Shown here piece by piece: positions 1 to 8,288 of a stretch of 64,000 bases of DNA. The first letter of the stretch is position 1. Every line of letters begins with the position of its first letter. The translations under genes and the position numbers were made by a program. Under the pieces are notes generated by a model, which saw only the letters and a program-made list of their open reading frames with translations, was not told the origin of the DNA and did not search any database. Source of the DNA: Demequina aurantiaca (GTDB taxonomy: Bacteria; Actinomycetota; Actinomycetes; Actinomycetales; Demequinaceae); assembly GCF_000975135.1 (NCBI RefSeq), contig NZ_BBRF01000003.1:186001-250000 (forward strand), read 5' to 3'.

Positions 1-2195
1 AGTCCAAAGGCGGAGAGCCCGTAGGCAAGCCCATAGGACATGGCCTTGACATGCCCGCGCATCTCGGGCGTCACGTCCTCGGGCTTCACGCCATAGACGC
101 GCGAGCCCACAAACCGGTGCAGGTCCTCGCCGCCCTTGAAGGCCTCGATCAGAGCGCCGTCGCCGGACAGGTGCGCCATGATGCGCATCTCGATCTGGCT
201 GTAGTCGGCGGTCACGAGCGTGTCGCATCCCTCGCCCACTACGAAGGCCTCGCGGATACGGTGCCCCTCCGGCGTGCGGATGGGAATGTTCTGCAGGTTG
301 GGGTCCTTGGAGCTCAGGCGGCCCGTGGACGCGACCGTCTGGCTAAACGTCGTGTGAATGCGGCCATCGGAACGCACCGAGGCCGCGAGCCCGTCGATGA
401 TCTGCGCCAACTTGGTGGAGTCACGGTGAGCCAACAGCGCCTCGAGGAACGGGTGGGGGTTCTTCTCATTGAGTTCCGCGAGCGACGCGGCATCGGTCGT
501 GTAGCCGGTCTTGATCTTTTTAGTCTTGGGCATCTCTAACTGGTCGAACAGCACTTCTTGAAGCTGCTTGGGCGACCCTAGATTGACCTCGCGACCGCCG
601 ATGGCCTCGTAGGCAGCATCGGCCGCCTGTCCAGCCCGGCCGCGTGCCTGGTCGCTGAGCGACTGCAGGTGTTCGCCGTCGATCGCGATGCCTGCGTTCT
701 CCATCGTGGACAGCACCGCAATGAGCGGCACTTCCATGTCTCGGTACAGGTCCCCCATGCCGCGTTCCTCGACCTGCGCCTCCAGATCGAGAGCCAACGC
801 CCCCACTACGGAGGCGCGCTCCGCCGCGGAGTGTGCCGCCGAGCTCTCCAGGCCCAAGTCGAGTTCGTCGCCCGCTGCGCCCGAGCCGATGCTCTGACTC
901 AGGAAGCGCTGCGCCACATCCTCGAGTGAGAATCCGCGCTGGTCGGCATTGACGAGGAACGCCGCGATCTGGGTGTCGCCTACCACGCCTTCTAGGTCGA
1001 ATCCGCGAGCCTTGAGCGCGTGCCACGCGTCCTTGGCTCCGTGAAGCACCTTGGGGATGTCCGCATCGGAGAGCCACGCGCTCAGCAACTTGTCCTCCGC
1101 CGGGCTCAGCGCCGTCAGATCGATGGCCCAGGCCGTGCCCGGTGCATGGCACACACCAATGGCCCACGCGTCGGCATCGGCGCCGAGTTTGCCTTCCACA
1201 TATATATAGGCACGAGCGGCCGATGCGGTGGCGGCCTCGACGGCCTTCTCGCTCACCACTTCCACAACATCGGACGATGCTGGTTCGGCGAGGGCGCCCG
1301 GGTCACCATCCGCGACCAAGGGCAATAGCTTGTCGCGCAGCGTCTTGAACTGGAGCGCGTCGCACACCTCGTGGATGGCCGTGGCATCGGCGCCACCGTA
1401 CGCGAGGTCGGCAACCGTGAGCGGCAAATCCAGGTCTGTGACGAGGTGATTGAGTTCGCGGTTGAGCTTGACGTTGTCCAGGTGGGCACGCAGCGACTCC
1501 CCCGCCTTGCCCGGCACGTCCTCGGCGCGGTCCAGGATCTCGGGTAGCGAGCCGTACGTATTGATCCACTTCGCGGCGGTCTTGGGGCCCACGCCCGGCA
1601 CACCGGGAAGGTTGTCGCTGGTCTCGCCTACGAGCGCGGCGAGCTCCGGGTACTGGTGTGGAAGCAGGCCATACTTTTCCTGCACCGCCGGCGGCGTGTA
1701 CTTGACTAGGTCCGACACGCCCTTGCGGGGGTAGAGCAGGGTGACGTTCTCGTTGACCAGCTGAATCGTGTCCCGGTCGCCGGAGACCACCAGAACTGTC
1801 ATCCCAGCATCGGCGCCCTGCTTCGCGTACGTGGCCAGGACATCGTCCGCTTCGAAATTCTCTTTGTCGACCACCTCGATGCGTAGCGCGGCGAGCATCT
1901 CGCGCAGTAACGGTACCTGGGGGGAAAACTCGGGCGGCGTCTCATCACGGGTGCCCTTGTAGGACGGGAGCCGCTCAGTGCGGAAGGTGCCGCCAGGCAG
2001 ATCGAATGCGACCGCGATGTGAGTGGGCTTGTTGTCCTTGATCAGCGTCGCGAGCATCGTCGTGAAGCCGTACACCGCGTTGGTCGGCACCCCCGTCGAT
2101 GTCGCGAAGTTCTCGACCGGAAGCCCGAAGAACGCGCGGAACGCCATCGAGAAGCCGTCGATTAGGAGCAGGGTGCCATTGTTAGATTCACTCAC
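1..2195 (-). CDS. polA: DNA polymerase I (C-terminus cut by the window edge)
   Basis: About 731 codons of a family A DNA polymerase, which fills gaps and removes primers in repair and replication. I translated it from the minus strand. It has an N-terminal 5'-3' exonuclease domain (LLLIDGFSMAFRAFF near the start), a middle domain at the 3'-5' exonuclease position without the usual DxE residues (so probably inactive), and the start of the polymerase domain with TGRLSSKDPNLQNIPIR and YSQIEMRI. The reading ends in the O-helix (RGHVKAMSYGLAYG), so the last roughly 150 residues lie outside. GTG at 2195 is chosen because TAGGTT (2208-2203) stands 7 bases before it and no Shine-Dalgarno is seen, which fits leaderless expression. 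The thioesterase gene starts divergently only 18 bases away. Confidence 0.95.
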   Translation of the reverse strand, partial: MSESNNGTLLLIDGFSMAFRAFFGLPVENFATSTGVPTNAVYGFTTMLATLIKDNKPTHIAVAFDLPGGTFRTERLPSYKGTRDETPPEFSPQVPLLREMLAALRIEVVDKENFEADDVLATYAKQGADAGMTVLVVSGDRDTIQLVNENVTLLYPRKGVSDLVKYTPPAVQEKYGLLPHQYPELAALVGETSDNLPGVPGVGPKTAAKWINTYGSLPEILDRAEDVPGKAGESLRAHLDNVKLNRELNHLVTDLDLPLTVADLAYGGADATAIHEVCDALQFKTLRDKLLPLVADGDPGALAEPASSDVVEVVSEKAVEAATASAARAYIYVEGKLGADADAWAIGVCHAPGTAWAIDLTALSPAEDKLLSAWLSDADIPKVLHGAKDAWHALKARGFDLEGVVGDTQIAAFLVNADQRGFSLEDVAQRFLSQSIGSGAAGDELDLGLESSAAHSAAERASVVGALALDLEAQVEERGMGDLYRDMEVPLIAVLSTMENAGIAIDGEHLQSLSDQARGRAGQAADAAYEAIGGREVNLGSPKQLQEVLFDQLEMPKTKKIKTGYTTDAASLAELNEKNPHPFLEALLAHRDSTKLAQIIDGLAASVRSDGRIHTTFSQTVASTGRLSSKDPNLQNIPIRTPEGHRIREAFVVGEGCDTLVTADYSQIEMRIMAHLSGDGALIEAFKGGEDLHRFVGSRVYGVKPEDVTPEMRGHVKAMSYGLAYGLSAFG

Positions 2196-2213
2196 AGGTG
2201 ACAACCTATCCCC
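2196..2213. promoter_or_regulatory. Shared divergent start region of polA and thioesterase
   Basis: Only 18 bases separate the two divergent start codons. The minus strand reads TAGGTT (2208-2203) 7 bases before the polA GTG. The plus strand reads CAACCT (2202-2207) 6 bases before the thioesterase ATG, a weaker -10-like match. Neither gene has a Shine-Dalgarno sequence. Both transcripts would have to begin at or next to the start codon. Inferred from spacing only. Confidence 0.5.
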
Positions 2214-2621
2214 ATGAATGAATCGATGCTTGCGGCACTCCAGAACATGCCCAAAGACAATCTGATCACCCGAATGGGAATCGAGTTCCTGTCCATCACG
2301 GCGGACGAGGCGGTGGGGACTATGCCCGTTGAGGGCAACGTGCAGCCCTACGGGCTCTTGCATGGCGGGGCGTCCGCCGTCTTGGCCGAGACGTTGGGCT
2401 CGATGGCGGCCATGGCACACGCCGGTGAGGGGCGAATGGCGGTGGGTGTCGACCTTAATATCACTCACCATCGCTCAGTTCGTAATGGAATCGTGACCGG
2501 AACCGCGACAGCATTACATCGTGGGCGTACCACCGCGACATACGCGATAAACGTGACAGACCAGGACAATCACAATCTCGCAACGGCCCGACTCACCTGC
2601 GTGGTGAAAACATTGCCGTAA
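2214..2621 (+). CDS. PaaI-type hotdog-fold acyl-CoA thioesterase
   Basis: A 135-residue single hotdog domain of normal family length. The active-site helix motif is seen as LLHGGASAVLAET (residues 48-60), with HGG at 50-52 and an acidic residue at 59. Such enzymes hydrolyse small aromatic or aliphatic acyl-CoA esters in the cytoplasm; the substrate cannot be read from the sequence. ATG at 2214 has no Shine-Dalgarno and is 18 bases from the divergent polA start. A second ATG (codon 5) is possible. A hotdog thioesterase near polA and the PdtaR-like regulator recurs in actinobacteria, so the context supports the call. Confidence 0.88.
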   Translation: MNESMLAALQNMPKDNLITRMGIEFLSITADEAVGTMPVEGNVQPYGLLHGGASAVLAETLGSMAAMAHAGEGRMAVGVDLNITHHRSVRNGIVTGTATALHRGRTTATYAINVTDQDNHNLATARLTCVVKTLP

Positions 2622-2665
2622 CAACTGTGGTCTATGTTGGAAGCAACCCAGACGAGGAGGACTAG

Positions 2666-3706
2666 GTGCGGAACGCCAACCATGCGGGGCAAAAAGCCCG
2701 CCACTTTCCGCTGCGTATAGCCCTGTTATCTACATTGACGGTGGCTGCAATCACCGTGATATCGGCAGTGCCAGCGCAGGCTTCACAACTAGCTACTGAG
2801 GTAGCGGACACGTCCGGAGGGACCGAGACAAACCTCCTCCTACAGAACCTTTTGAACGGAATCACGTTCGGCCTCTTGCTGGCCCTCGCCTCCGTTGGAC
2901 TCTCCCTGATTTACGCCACCACGGGACTGAGTAACTTCGCACACGGCGAGCAGGTCACCTTTGGTGCCGCCGCCGCGTTCGCCGCAGTCACCGCCGGCGC
3001 CCCGCTACTGCTAGCGGCCGTGATCGCCGTCGCCGCGGGTGGTGCGTCAGGCTGGCTCCAAGACACTGTGCTGTGGTCTCAACTGAGAAAGCGGCGCATC
3101 GCGCCAATGCAGCAGATGATCGTGTCGATCGGGCTCGCTTTGGCTGCCGTCAACCTGCTGCAGATCTGGATGGGCGCACAGCGTGTTCGCCTCTCCACGT
3201 CAATCGAGGTGCGGTACGAGTTCGGTCCCGTCTCCATCGGTCCGCAGACCATGATCTCGATGGCCGTCTGTATCGTCGCACTTGGCGCCGTGGGCTTCTT
3301 CCTGCAGCGCACCCGCCTGGGGCGCGCCACCCGCGCCGTGTCGGATAACCCGGCCCTGGCATCGGCGACCGGTATCTCCGTGAACCGAGTCATCCGCATC
3401 GTGTGGATCATGTCCGGCTCGCTCGCCGCCCTCGGTGGCGTGCTGCTCGCGCTGTACGAAAACACGTCGGACTTTAGCGCCGGTGCTCGCATCCTGCTGC
3501 TCATGTTCGCCGCGGTGACGCTCGGTGGCCTCGGTCACCCGTTCGGCGCACTCGTAGGCTCGCTCGTCGTCGGCGTCGTAGCCGAGGTCTCGACCGTGTT
3601 CCTCCCCACGCCGGACCTCAAGTACGCGATCGTGATGGGCATGCTCATCCTGACGCTGCTGGTGCGACCACAAGGATTGCTCGGCCGAAAGGAAAGGGTG
3701 GGCTGA
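2666..3706 (+). CDS. livH: Branched-chain amino acid ABC transporter permease LivH
   Basis: A 346-residue inner-membrane permease of the LivH family, first gene of a livH-livM-livG-livF operon that imports leucine, isoleucine, valine or related substrates. The core begins near residue 57 with the LivH signature NGITFGLLLALASVGLSLIY and ends with VRPQGLLGRK. It is about 50 residues longer than E. coli LivH because of an N-terminal Sec-like signal (hydrophobic residues about 16-37 ending AVPAQAS) and a short extracytoplasmic linker. GTG at 2666 is chosen for GAGGAGG at 2654-2660. TATGTT at 2633-2638 is a possible -10, giving a short leader. Confidence 0.93.
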   Translation: MRNANHAGQKARHFPLRIALLSTLTVAAITVISAVPAQASQLATEVADTSGGTETNLLLQNLLNGITFGLLLALASVGLSLIYATTGLSNFAHGEQVTFGAAAAFAAVTAGAPLLLAAVIAVAAGGASGWLQDTVLWSQLRKRRIAPMQQMIVSIGLALAAVNLLQIWMGAQRVRLSTSIEVRYEFGPVSIGPQTMISMAVCIVALGAVGFFLQRTRLGRATRAVSDNPALASATGISVNRVIRIVWIMSGSLAALGGVLLALYENTSDFSAGARILLLMFAAVTLGGLGHPFGALVGSLVVGVVAEVSTVFLPTPDLKYAIVMGMLILTLLVRPQGLLGRKERVG

Positions 3707-3707
3707 C

Positions 3708-4667
3708 ATGGACATCAACGACATTCTGCAGATCATCGTCTCGCCCACGACGGCAGCATTCGCGCTCGCCGCAATCGGGCTCAACTTCCACTACGGACTC
3801 ACCGGCCTGCTCAACATGGGTCAGGCGGGCTTCATGCTCATCGGCATGTACGGCTACGCGATCACCGTCTCTCAGGGTGGATCGATGTGGCTCGGCATTC
3901 TCATCTCCTTCGTCGGAGCCATTCTGTTCGCGCTGTTCCTCGGTTGGCCAACACTGCGACTTCGCGGTGACTATCTAGCCATCGTGACCATCGCTGCCGC
4001 GGAAATGGTCCGACTCATCGGCCGCTCGCAGTGGCTCAAGGAGTGGACCGGCGGTAACACCGGGCTTCGAGGCAATCAGTTCAAGGGACCCTTTGAGAAC
4101 CTCTCGCCCTTCCAGCCGGCGCGGATCGTCGAGATCGGCCCATTCAGCTTCCACACCACGATCTGGTGGCTCATGTTGGTGGGCTGGGTGGCTGTCGCCG
4201 TGGCGGCCGGCCTGTTCTGGCGTCTCAACAAGAGCCCCTGGGGCCGTGTGCTCAAGGGAGTCCGCGAGGACGAGGACGCCGTGCGTTCGCTAGGTAAGAG
4301 CGTGTACTCGTTCAAGATGCAGGCACTGATCATCGGTGGTGTTCTTGGTGCCGCGGGTGGTGTGATCTGGGCTCACGGCAACGCCGTTCAGCCTGACTCT
4401 ATGGGTCGTGTCACCACGTTCTGGATCTGGACCATGCTGCTCCTGGGTGGTGCGGCCACGGTGCTCGGACCGATTCTCGGTTCGGTGCTGTTCTGGGCCA
4501 TGTTCGTGTTCATCAAGCAACTCGCGCCGCTGGTGCTCCCGAACCTCGCACCGCAGCAAATTGAGCCGCTCGCACTGGCATTCGTCGGTATCGGACTGAT
4601 TCTGTTGATTGTCTTTAGACCACAAGGAATTCTCGGAGACAAGAGGGAGATATCACTCAATGTCTGA
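3708..4667 (+). CDS. livM: Branched-chain amino acid ABC transporter permease LivM
   Basis: A 319-residue permease, partner of LivH in the membrane channel. Family features are the early LNFHYGLTGLLNMGQAGFMLIGMYG block (shown in part), several hydrophobic segments, the cytoplasmic EAA-like loop around GRVLKGVREDEDAVRSLGK, and a C-terminal RPQGILGDKR similar to the end of LivH. It starts one base after livH ends and overlaps livG by 8 bases, so the four cytoplasmic and membrane subunits are probably translated from one mRNA. The binding protein gene livK lies opposite and convergent at 6844-8133. Confidence 0.93.
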   Translation: MDINDILQIIVSPTTAAFALAAIGLNFHYGLTGLLNMGQAGFMLIGMYGYAITVSQGGSMWLGILISFVGAILFALFLGWPTLRLRGDYLAIVTIAAAEMVRLIGRSQWLKEWTGGNTGLRGNQFKGPFENLSPFQPARIVEIGPFSFHTTIWWLMLVGWVAVAVAAGLFWRLNKSPWGRVLKGVREDEDAVRSLGKSVYSFKMQALIIGGVLGAAGGVIWAHGNAVQPDSMGRVTTFWIWTMLLLGGAATVLGPILGSVLFWAMFVFIKQLAPLVLPNLAPQQIEPLALAFVGIGLILLIVFRPQGILGDKREISLNV

Positions 4668-5541
4668 CACGAAACCAAACCTATTTGAAGGCGTCGAGGC
4701 CACGCCGGGTGCGGCTAAGCCCGACCCGATCATCGTCGCCGATGGCATCACGCGCCAGTTCGGTGGTCTGACCGCTGTCGACGTCAAGCACTTTGAGGCG
4801 CAGCGTCACGCAATCACCGCGCTCATTGGGCCCAACGGTGCCGGTAAGTCGACGTTCTTCAACCTGTTGACGAGCTTCGACACCCCGAACTCGGGATCCG
4901 CGCAGTTCAACGCTGTCGAACCCGGTATGCCCGACTCCGACGTGCGCACCATTGATCTGGGCGGCATGTCCTCGGCCAACGTCGCGCGTGCCGGAATGGT
5001 CCGTACCTTCCAACTCACCAAGGCACTCAACCGCATGTCGGTCATGGAGAATATGCGACTCGGCGCACAGCACCAGTCAGGTGAGAACGTGCTGAACGCG
5101 ATGCTCGCTCCCCTGTGGCGCAAACGGGAGCAGGAGATCACCGAGCAGGCGGAGTCGCTGCTGGAGCGCTTCAAGCTGCTCGACAAGCAGGACGACTACG
5201 CAGGTTCGCTCTCCGGCGGCCAGCGCAAGCTCCTCGAAATGGCGCGGGCGCTCATGTCCAAGCCGTCGATGATCATGCTCGACGAGCCCATGGCCGGAGT
5301 GAACCCCGCGTTGACCGAGAGCCTGCTGGACCACATTGTTGGGCTCAAGGAAGATGGCGTGACCGTGCTGTTTGTTGAGCACGACATGCACATGGTGCGA
5401 CGCATCTCTGACTGGGTCGTGGTGATGGCCGAGGGCAAGATCATTGCCGAAGGTGACCCGCATGAGGTGATGGCCAACCAGGCGGTGCAGGACGCTTACC
5501 TGGGTAGCCACCACGACACCAACCTGTTCGAGGAGCGATAG
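4660..5541 (+). CDS. livG: Branched-chain amino acid ABC transporter ATPase LivG
   Basis: A 293-residue cytoplasmic ATPase that energises LivHM. Walker A is GPNGAGKS (57-64), the signature is LSGGQ (184-188) and Walker B is IMLDEP (205-210), followed by the branched-chain-specific switch region VLFVEHDMHMV. I place the start at ATG 4660 (MSDTKPN) because AGAGGGAGA lies 10 to 18 bases before it. A longer in-frame start at 4609 would lie deep inside livM and has no ribosome site. It ends overlapping the livF start codon by one base. Confidence 0.93.
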   Translation: MSDTKPNLFEGVEATPGAAKPDPIIVADGITRQFGGLTAVDVKHFEAQRHAITALIGPNGAGKSTFFNLLTSFDTPNSGSAQFNAVEPGMPDSDVRTIDLGGMSSANVARAGMVRTFQLTKALNRMSVMENMRLGAQHQSGENVLNAMLAPLWRKREQEITEQAESLLERFKLLDKQDDYAGSLSGGQRKLLEMARALMSKPSMIMLDEPMAGVNPALTESLLDHIVGLKEDGVTVLFVEHDMHMVRRISDWVVVMAEGKIIAEGDPHEVMANQAVQDAYLGSHHDTNLFEER

Positions 5542-6335
5542 TGACTGACCCGCAGACCATTATTTCCGCAGATCACCTCATTGCCGGGTACCTGCCCGGC
5601 GTTGACATCCTCAACGGATGCTCAATGGACGTCAAGGACGGCGAACTCATCGGCGTGATCGGCCCCAACGGTGCCGGCAAGTCGACGTTCCTCAAGGCCC
5701 TATTTGGCCTGGTACCCGTTCGCGAGGGCAAGGTCCAGCTTCGCGGTGAGGACATCACGAACCTCAAGGCGGACAAGCTCGTTCAGCGTGGAATCGGGTT
5801 CGTCCCGCAGACCGAGAACGTGTTCCCCACGCTGTCAATCGAGGAGAACCTCGAGATGGGCGCCTACCAGGCTCCCAAGACCTACAAGTCCCAGCGGGCG
5901 AAGATGTACGACCTCTTCCCCGTCCTGGGTAAGCGTCGCAATCAGCAGGCGGGTTCGCTGTCAGGTGGTGAACGCCAGATGGTAGCCATGGCGCGCGCCC
6001 TCATGATGGACCCCAGCGTGTTGTTGCTCGATGAGCCGAGTGCTGGCCTCTCCCCTGACCGCCAGGACGAGACGTTCGTGCGTACGCGCGACATCAACCG
6101 TACCGGTGTCACCGTGATCATGGTGGAGCAGAACGCACGTCGCTGCCTTCAGATCTGTGACCGCGGCTACGTGTTGGACCAAGGCACGAGTGCCTATACG
6201 GCGACCGGCCAGGAACTCCTCGCGGACCCCAAGGTCATCGAGTTGTACCTCGGTACTCTGGGCGCGGACAAGGATGACGAGGACGACGCTGACGCTAGCG
6301 CCGCTCCCGAAGCCACCCCGGAGAAGTCCGAGTAG
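5541..6335 (+). CDS. livF: Branched-chain amino acid ABC transporter ATPase LivF
   Basis: A 264-residue second ATPase of the Liv transporter. Walker A is GPNGAGKS (41-48), the signature LSGGE (140-144), Walker B LLLDEP (161-166), and the H-loop region reads VIMVEQNARRCLQICDRGYVL as in other LivF proteins. GTG at 5541 overlaps the livG stop, with GAGGAGCG just before it. The last 20 or so residues form an acidic tail (KDDEDDADAS) not found in E. coli LivF. A terminator follows at 6358-6395, closing the operon. Confidence 0.93.
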   Translation: MTDPQTIISADHLIAGYLPGVDILNGCSMDVKDGELIGVIGPNGAGKSTFLKALFGLVPVREGKVQLRGEDITNLKADKLVQRGIGFVPQTENVFPTLSIEENLEMGAYQAPKTYKSQRAKMYDLFPVLGKRRNQQAGSLSGGERQMVAMARALMMDPSVLLLDEPSAGLSPDRQDETFVRTRDINRTGVTVIMVEQNARRCLQICDRGYVLDQGTSAYTATGQELLADPKVIELYLGTLGADKDDEDDADASAAPEATPEKSE

Positions 6336-6357
6336 CAGTCAGTATCTGATTCAGGTC

Positions 6358-6395
6358 AGCCGCGGTGCCCCCTCAAGGGCGCCGCGGCTTTCTTG
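6358..6395 (+). terminator. Terminator of the livHMGF operon
   Basis: A 13-base stem (6358-6370 with 6377-6389, one G-T pair), a six-base loop CCTCAA, then TTTCTTGTTGTT. It begins 22 bases after the livF stop. Confidence 0.85.
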
Positions 6396-6438
6396 TTGTT
6401 GGTGGTGGCTGACATGAGTCGGCTGGCCCTGGCGGCGC

Positions 6439-6548
6439 GGCCGGTGTGCACTGTGCTGAGGGTGCAGCCGGTGTCCCCTGTGCTTTCCGTGCATCCAGTC
6501 TGAACTTTGCTGGCGCGGTGCGGCCGGCGTGCCCTCCGCTTGCGGCGC
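6439..6548. repeat. Four degenerate tandem repeats of about 27 bases
   Basis: Units at 6439-6465, 6466-6492, 6493-6521 and 6522-6548 share a pattern close to GGCCGGTGTGCACTGTGCT followed by a short variable part ending GTGC or GCGC. The third unit is the most decayed. There are no unique spacers, so this is not a CRISPR array. Confidence 0.55.
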
Positions 6549-6707
6549 GTAACTAGAGTGGCGCACTACGCGCCTGCGGGCTGCCTCGGCTGGCAGCTAC
6601 TGCACCTCACGACACTTCGCCCTCGCCTGGTGGTCCAAATCGGCCCAACAGGGCGTGACAGCGGCTCTCAGCGTGCCATATCGGACCAATACGGGGTCAG
6701 TGCCGCT

Positions 6708-6773
6708 GGGTGGTGGGCTCGGTGGTGGGCTGGGTGGCTGGGCGGGCTGGGGTGGCTGGGTGGCTGGGTGTGG
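6708..6773 (+). repeat. G-rich tract with reiterated GGTGGGCT / GGGTGGCT units
   Basis: The plus strand carries about ten runs of three or four G within 66 bases, separated by one to four bases, with repeated GGTGGGCT and GGGTGGCT units. Such spacing allows G-quadruplex folding in DNA or RNA. It lies 3' of livK and past the liv terminator. Confidence 0.6.
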
Positions 6774-6783
6774 CACGACGCAA

Positions 6784-6815
6784 AGAAGCCCCCAGCCTTG
6801 CGGCTGGGGGCTTCT
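6784..6815 (-). terminator. Terminator downstream of livK
   Basis: A perfect 14-base stem (6784-6797 pairing with 6802-6815) with the tetraloop TTGC. On the minus strand it ends with a short CTTTG run. It stands 29 bases past the livK stop and could work in both directions. Confidence 0.85.
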
Positions 6816-6843
6816 CTATGGAGCGTGTACGAGGTGGTGGGGC

Positions 6844-8133
6844 TTACGCCTCACCCTCCTGTGCACTCTGCCACTCAATGGTGTTGTCATTGAGGTACTT
6901 GTAGATGCCGATGAAGGCACTCGACGGGTCGTTCTGGTCGTTCAGCGGACCTGAACCTGCCACCGTCTTGTAGTTGATCTCCTGGCCGTCCTGCAGAAGT
7001 GCGAGGCAGTCAGCGTAGGTGGAGCACTCGTCTCCACCAGTAGCACCGGTCACAGCTGCGAGGTTCTCCTGAACCGTCGTGCCGTCAGTGCCCTGACCCT
7101 TCTCAGCTGCGAGAGCAACAAGAATCGTTGCGTCGTACGACTCGGGGCCGTACGCGAACGAGTCAAGCGGCTCGGGTGCGACCGAGTTGAGGCGCTCCTT
7201 GAAGGCGTCATCGGGGAATGCACCGGGAATCGTTCCCTGTGCGCCCTCGAGCACACCTGGGTCGAAGTCGCCGGAGTAGTCCGCGGTGTTGCCGTCCGTC
7301 ATGTAGACGGCGCTCATGTCGGTCCAACCGGCACCAACGAGCTCAGGAATGATCTGCTTGGTCTGGTCGAACGCGATGACCACGATCGAGTCAGGGTCTG
7401 CTGCCAGCACTGCCTGAACGTCCGAGGAGAAGTTCGATGCCTTGGGGTCAAACTCGTCTCCGGGGTTACCGTAAACGAGTTCTGCGCCCTGAGGCTCAAC
7501 CGTCTCCTTGATGACGTCGCGCAGCGACGTGCCGTAGTCCTCGTTGAAGACCAGCACACCGATCTTCGTGTGACCGTCATTGACGATCAGGTTACCGAGC
7601 ACGTTGCCCTGTACCGTGTCCGGCGGTGCCACGCGGAAGTAGAACGGTGAGTAGCCCGACAGCGCCGTCGAGGTGTTGGCCGGCGAGATCATCACGGTGG
7701 ATGCCTTGGCGATCGTGTCAACGACGTTGAGCGACACGGTGGACGAGGCCGCACCGACGATGGCTGCTGCGCCATCACCGAGGAGCTTGTCTACCGAGGT
7801 GCTTGCAATGGTGGGGTTGTCTGCGTCAGACGAGTCCGTGTGCTCGACACGAACGTCCTGGCCCATCACGCCACCGGCTTCGTTGATCTCCTGGATAGCG
7901 AGGTCAACACCGGCGATCTCGGGCGGGCCGAGGTACGCAAGGCTTCCGGTGATCGGAAGCAGCGAGCCGATAAGCAGGCCGTCACCGGATGCTGCGGGCG
8001 AGTCACTCGAGTCCATTGAACCCGTTGCTGAGCCCGAAGGCTCCGGGTCGCTACTTGACGAGCAAGCAGCCAAGGCCAGCGCGCCAACGGCCACTACGGA
8101 CGCTCCGCGGGCGATGGTTTTCCATCGTGCCAT
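6844..8133 (-). CDS. livK: Branched-chain amino acid ABC transporter substrate-binding lipoprotein
   Basis: A 429-residue type 1 periplasmic-binding-fold lipoprotein that captures branched-chain amino acids outside the membrane for LivHMGF. The lipobox is LALAAC with the lipidated Cys at 24, followed by a Ser-rich tether. The mature part opens with LLIGSLLPITGSLAYLGPPE, typical of the family. ATG at 8133 is chosen for GGAGGGA 8 bases upstream; a longer in-frame reading to 8373 has no ribosome site and no signal peptide. It lies downstream of the ANTAR regulator gene on the same strand, and its leader contains two strong inverted repeats (8150-8197). The encoded transporter genes are convergent to it. 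Confidence 0.92.
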   Translation of the reverse strand: MARWKTIARGASVVAVGALALAACSSSSDPEPSGSATGSMDSSDSPAASGDGLLIGSLLPITGSLAYLGPPEIAGVDLAIQEINEAGGVMGQDVRVEHTDSSDADNPTIASTSVDKLLGDGAAAIVGAASSTVSLNVVDTIAKASTVMISPANTSTALSGYSPFYFRVAPPDTVQGNVLGNLIVNDGHTKIGVLVFNEDYGTSLRDVIKETVEPQGAELVYGNPGDEFDPKASNFSSDVQAVLAADPDSIVVIAFDQTKQIIPELVGAGWTDMSAVYMTDGNTADYSGDFDPGVLEGAQGTIPGAFPDDAFKERLNSVAPEPLDSFAYGPESYDATILVALAAEKGQGTDGTTVQENLAAVTGATGGDECSTYADCLALLQDGQEINYKTVAGSGPLNDQNDPSSAFIGIYKYLNDNTIEWQSAQEGEA

Positions 8134-8149
8134 GTTGTTCCCTCCAACT

Positions 8150-8197
8150 CGATGGGGCGAGCCCCATCGTTCGATTACCACGAGGACGGTCCTCGTG
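8150..8197 (-). promoter_or_regulatory. Two tandem inverted repeats in the livK leader
   Basis: In mRNA sense the first is a perfect 9-base-arm repeat with one central base (8197-8179, CACGAGGAC then GTCCTCGTG). The second has 9-base arms around two central bases (8169-8150, CGATGGGGC and GCCCCATCG). They are 9 bases apart and end 17 bases before the livK start. They could be RNA hairpins or DNA operators. No U-run follows, so they are not ordinary terminators. Confidence 0.6.
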
Positions 8198-8288
8198 TGC
8201 AATACCTCGACGTTACCGCTTAAATATTTCGAATTGGGGTCCCGTTCATCACAATTTCGTGACCTCTTGCGGGGAATACCTGGGTGAT

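Larger units (their letters stand above)
6336..6843. other. 508-base non-coding stretch between livF and livK
   Basis: I see no convincing gene here. Short open frames show no family motif and overlap repeats. The stretch holds the livF terminator, four imperfect 27-29-base tandem repeats (6439-6548), a G-rich tract (6708-6773) and the livK terminator (6784-6815). It separates two convergent transcripts. Confidence 0.7.

Noticed and set aside
51-1167. Open frames on both strands of up to 215 codons over the polA region
   Set aside because: They are shadows of polA, which I translated through the whole region with all family motifs in one frame.
6439-6548. Possible CRISPR array
   Set aside because: The units are contiguous and degenerate, without unique spacers, and no cas genes are near. 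The RecB-like nuclease at 38143 is not a Cas4 in a cas context.
6507-6893. A 128-codon open frame rich in Trp and Gly
   Set aside because: It arises from the G-rich repeat, crosses the livK terminator and runs into the livK gene. No ribosome site or homology.
8150-8197. Canonical ANTAR dual-hexaloop motif
   Set aside because: Neither loop has six bases with A at position 1 and G at position 4. Only the weaker claim of paired hairpins is kept.
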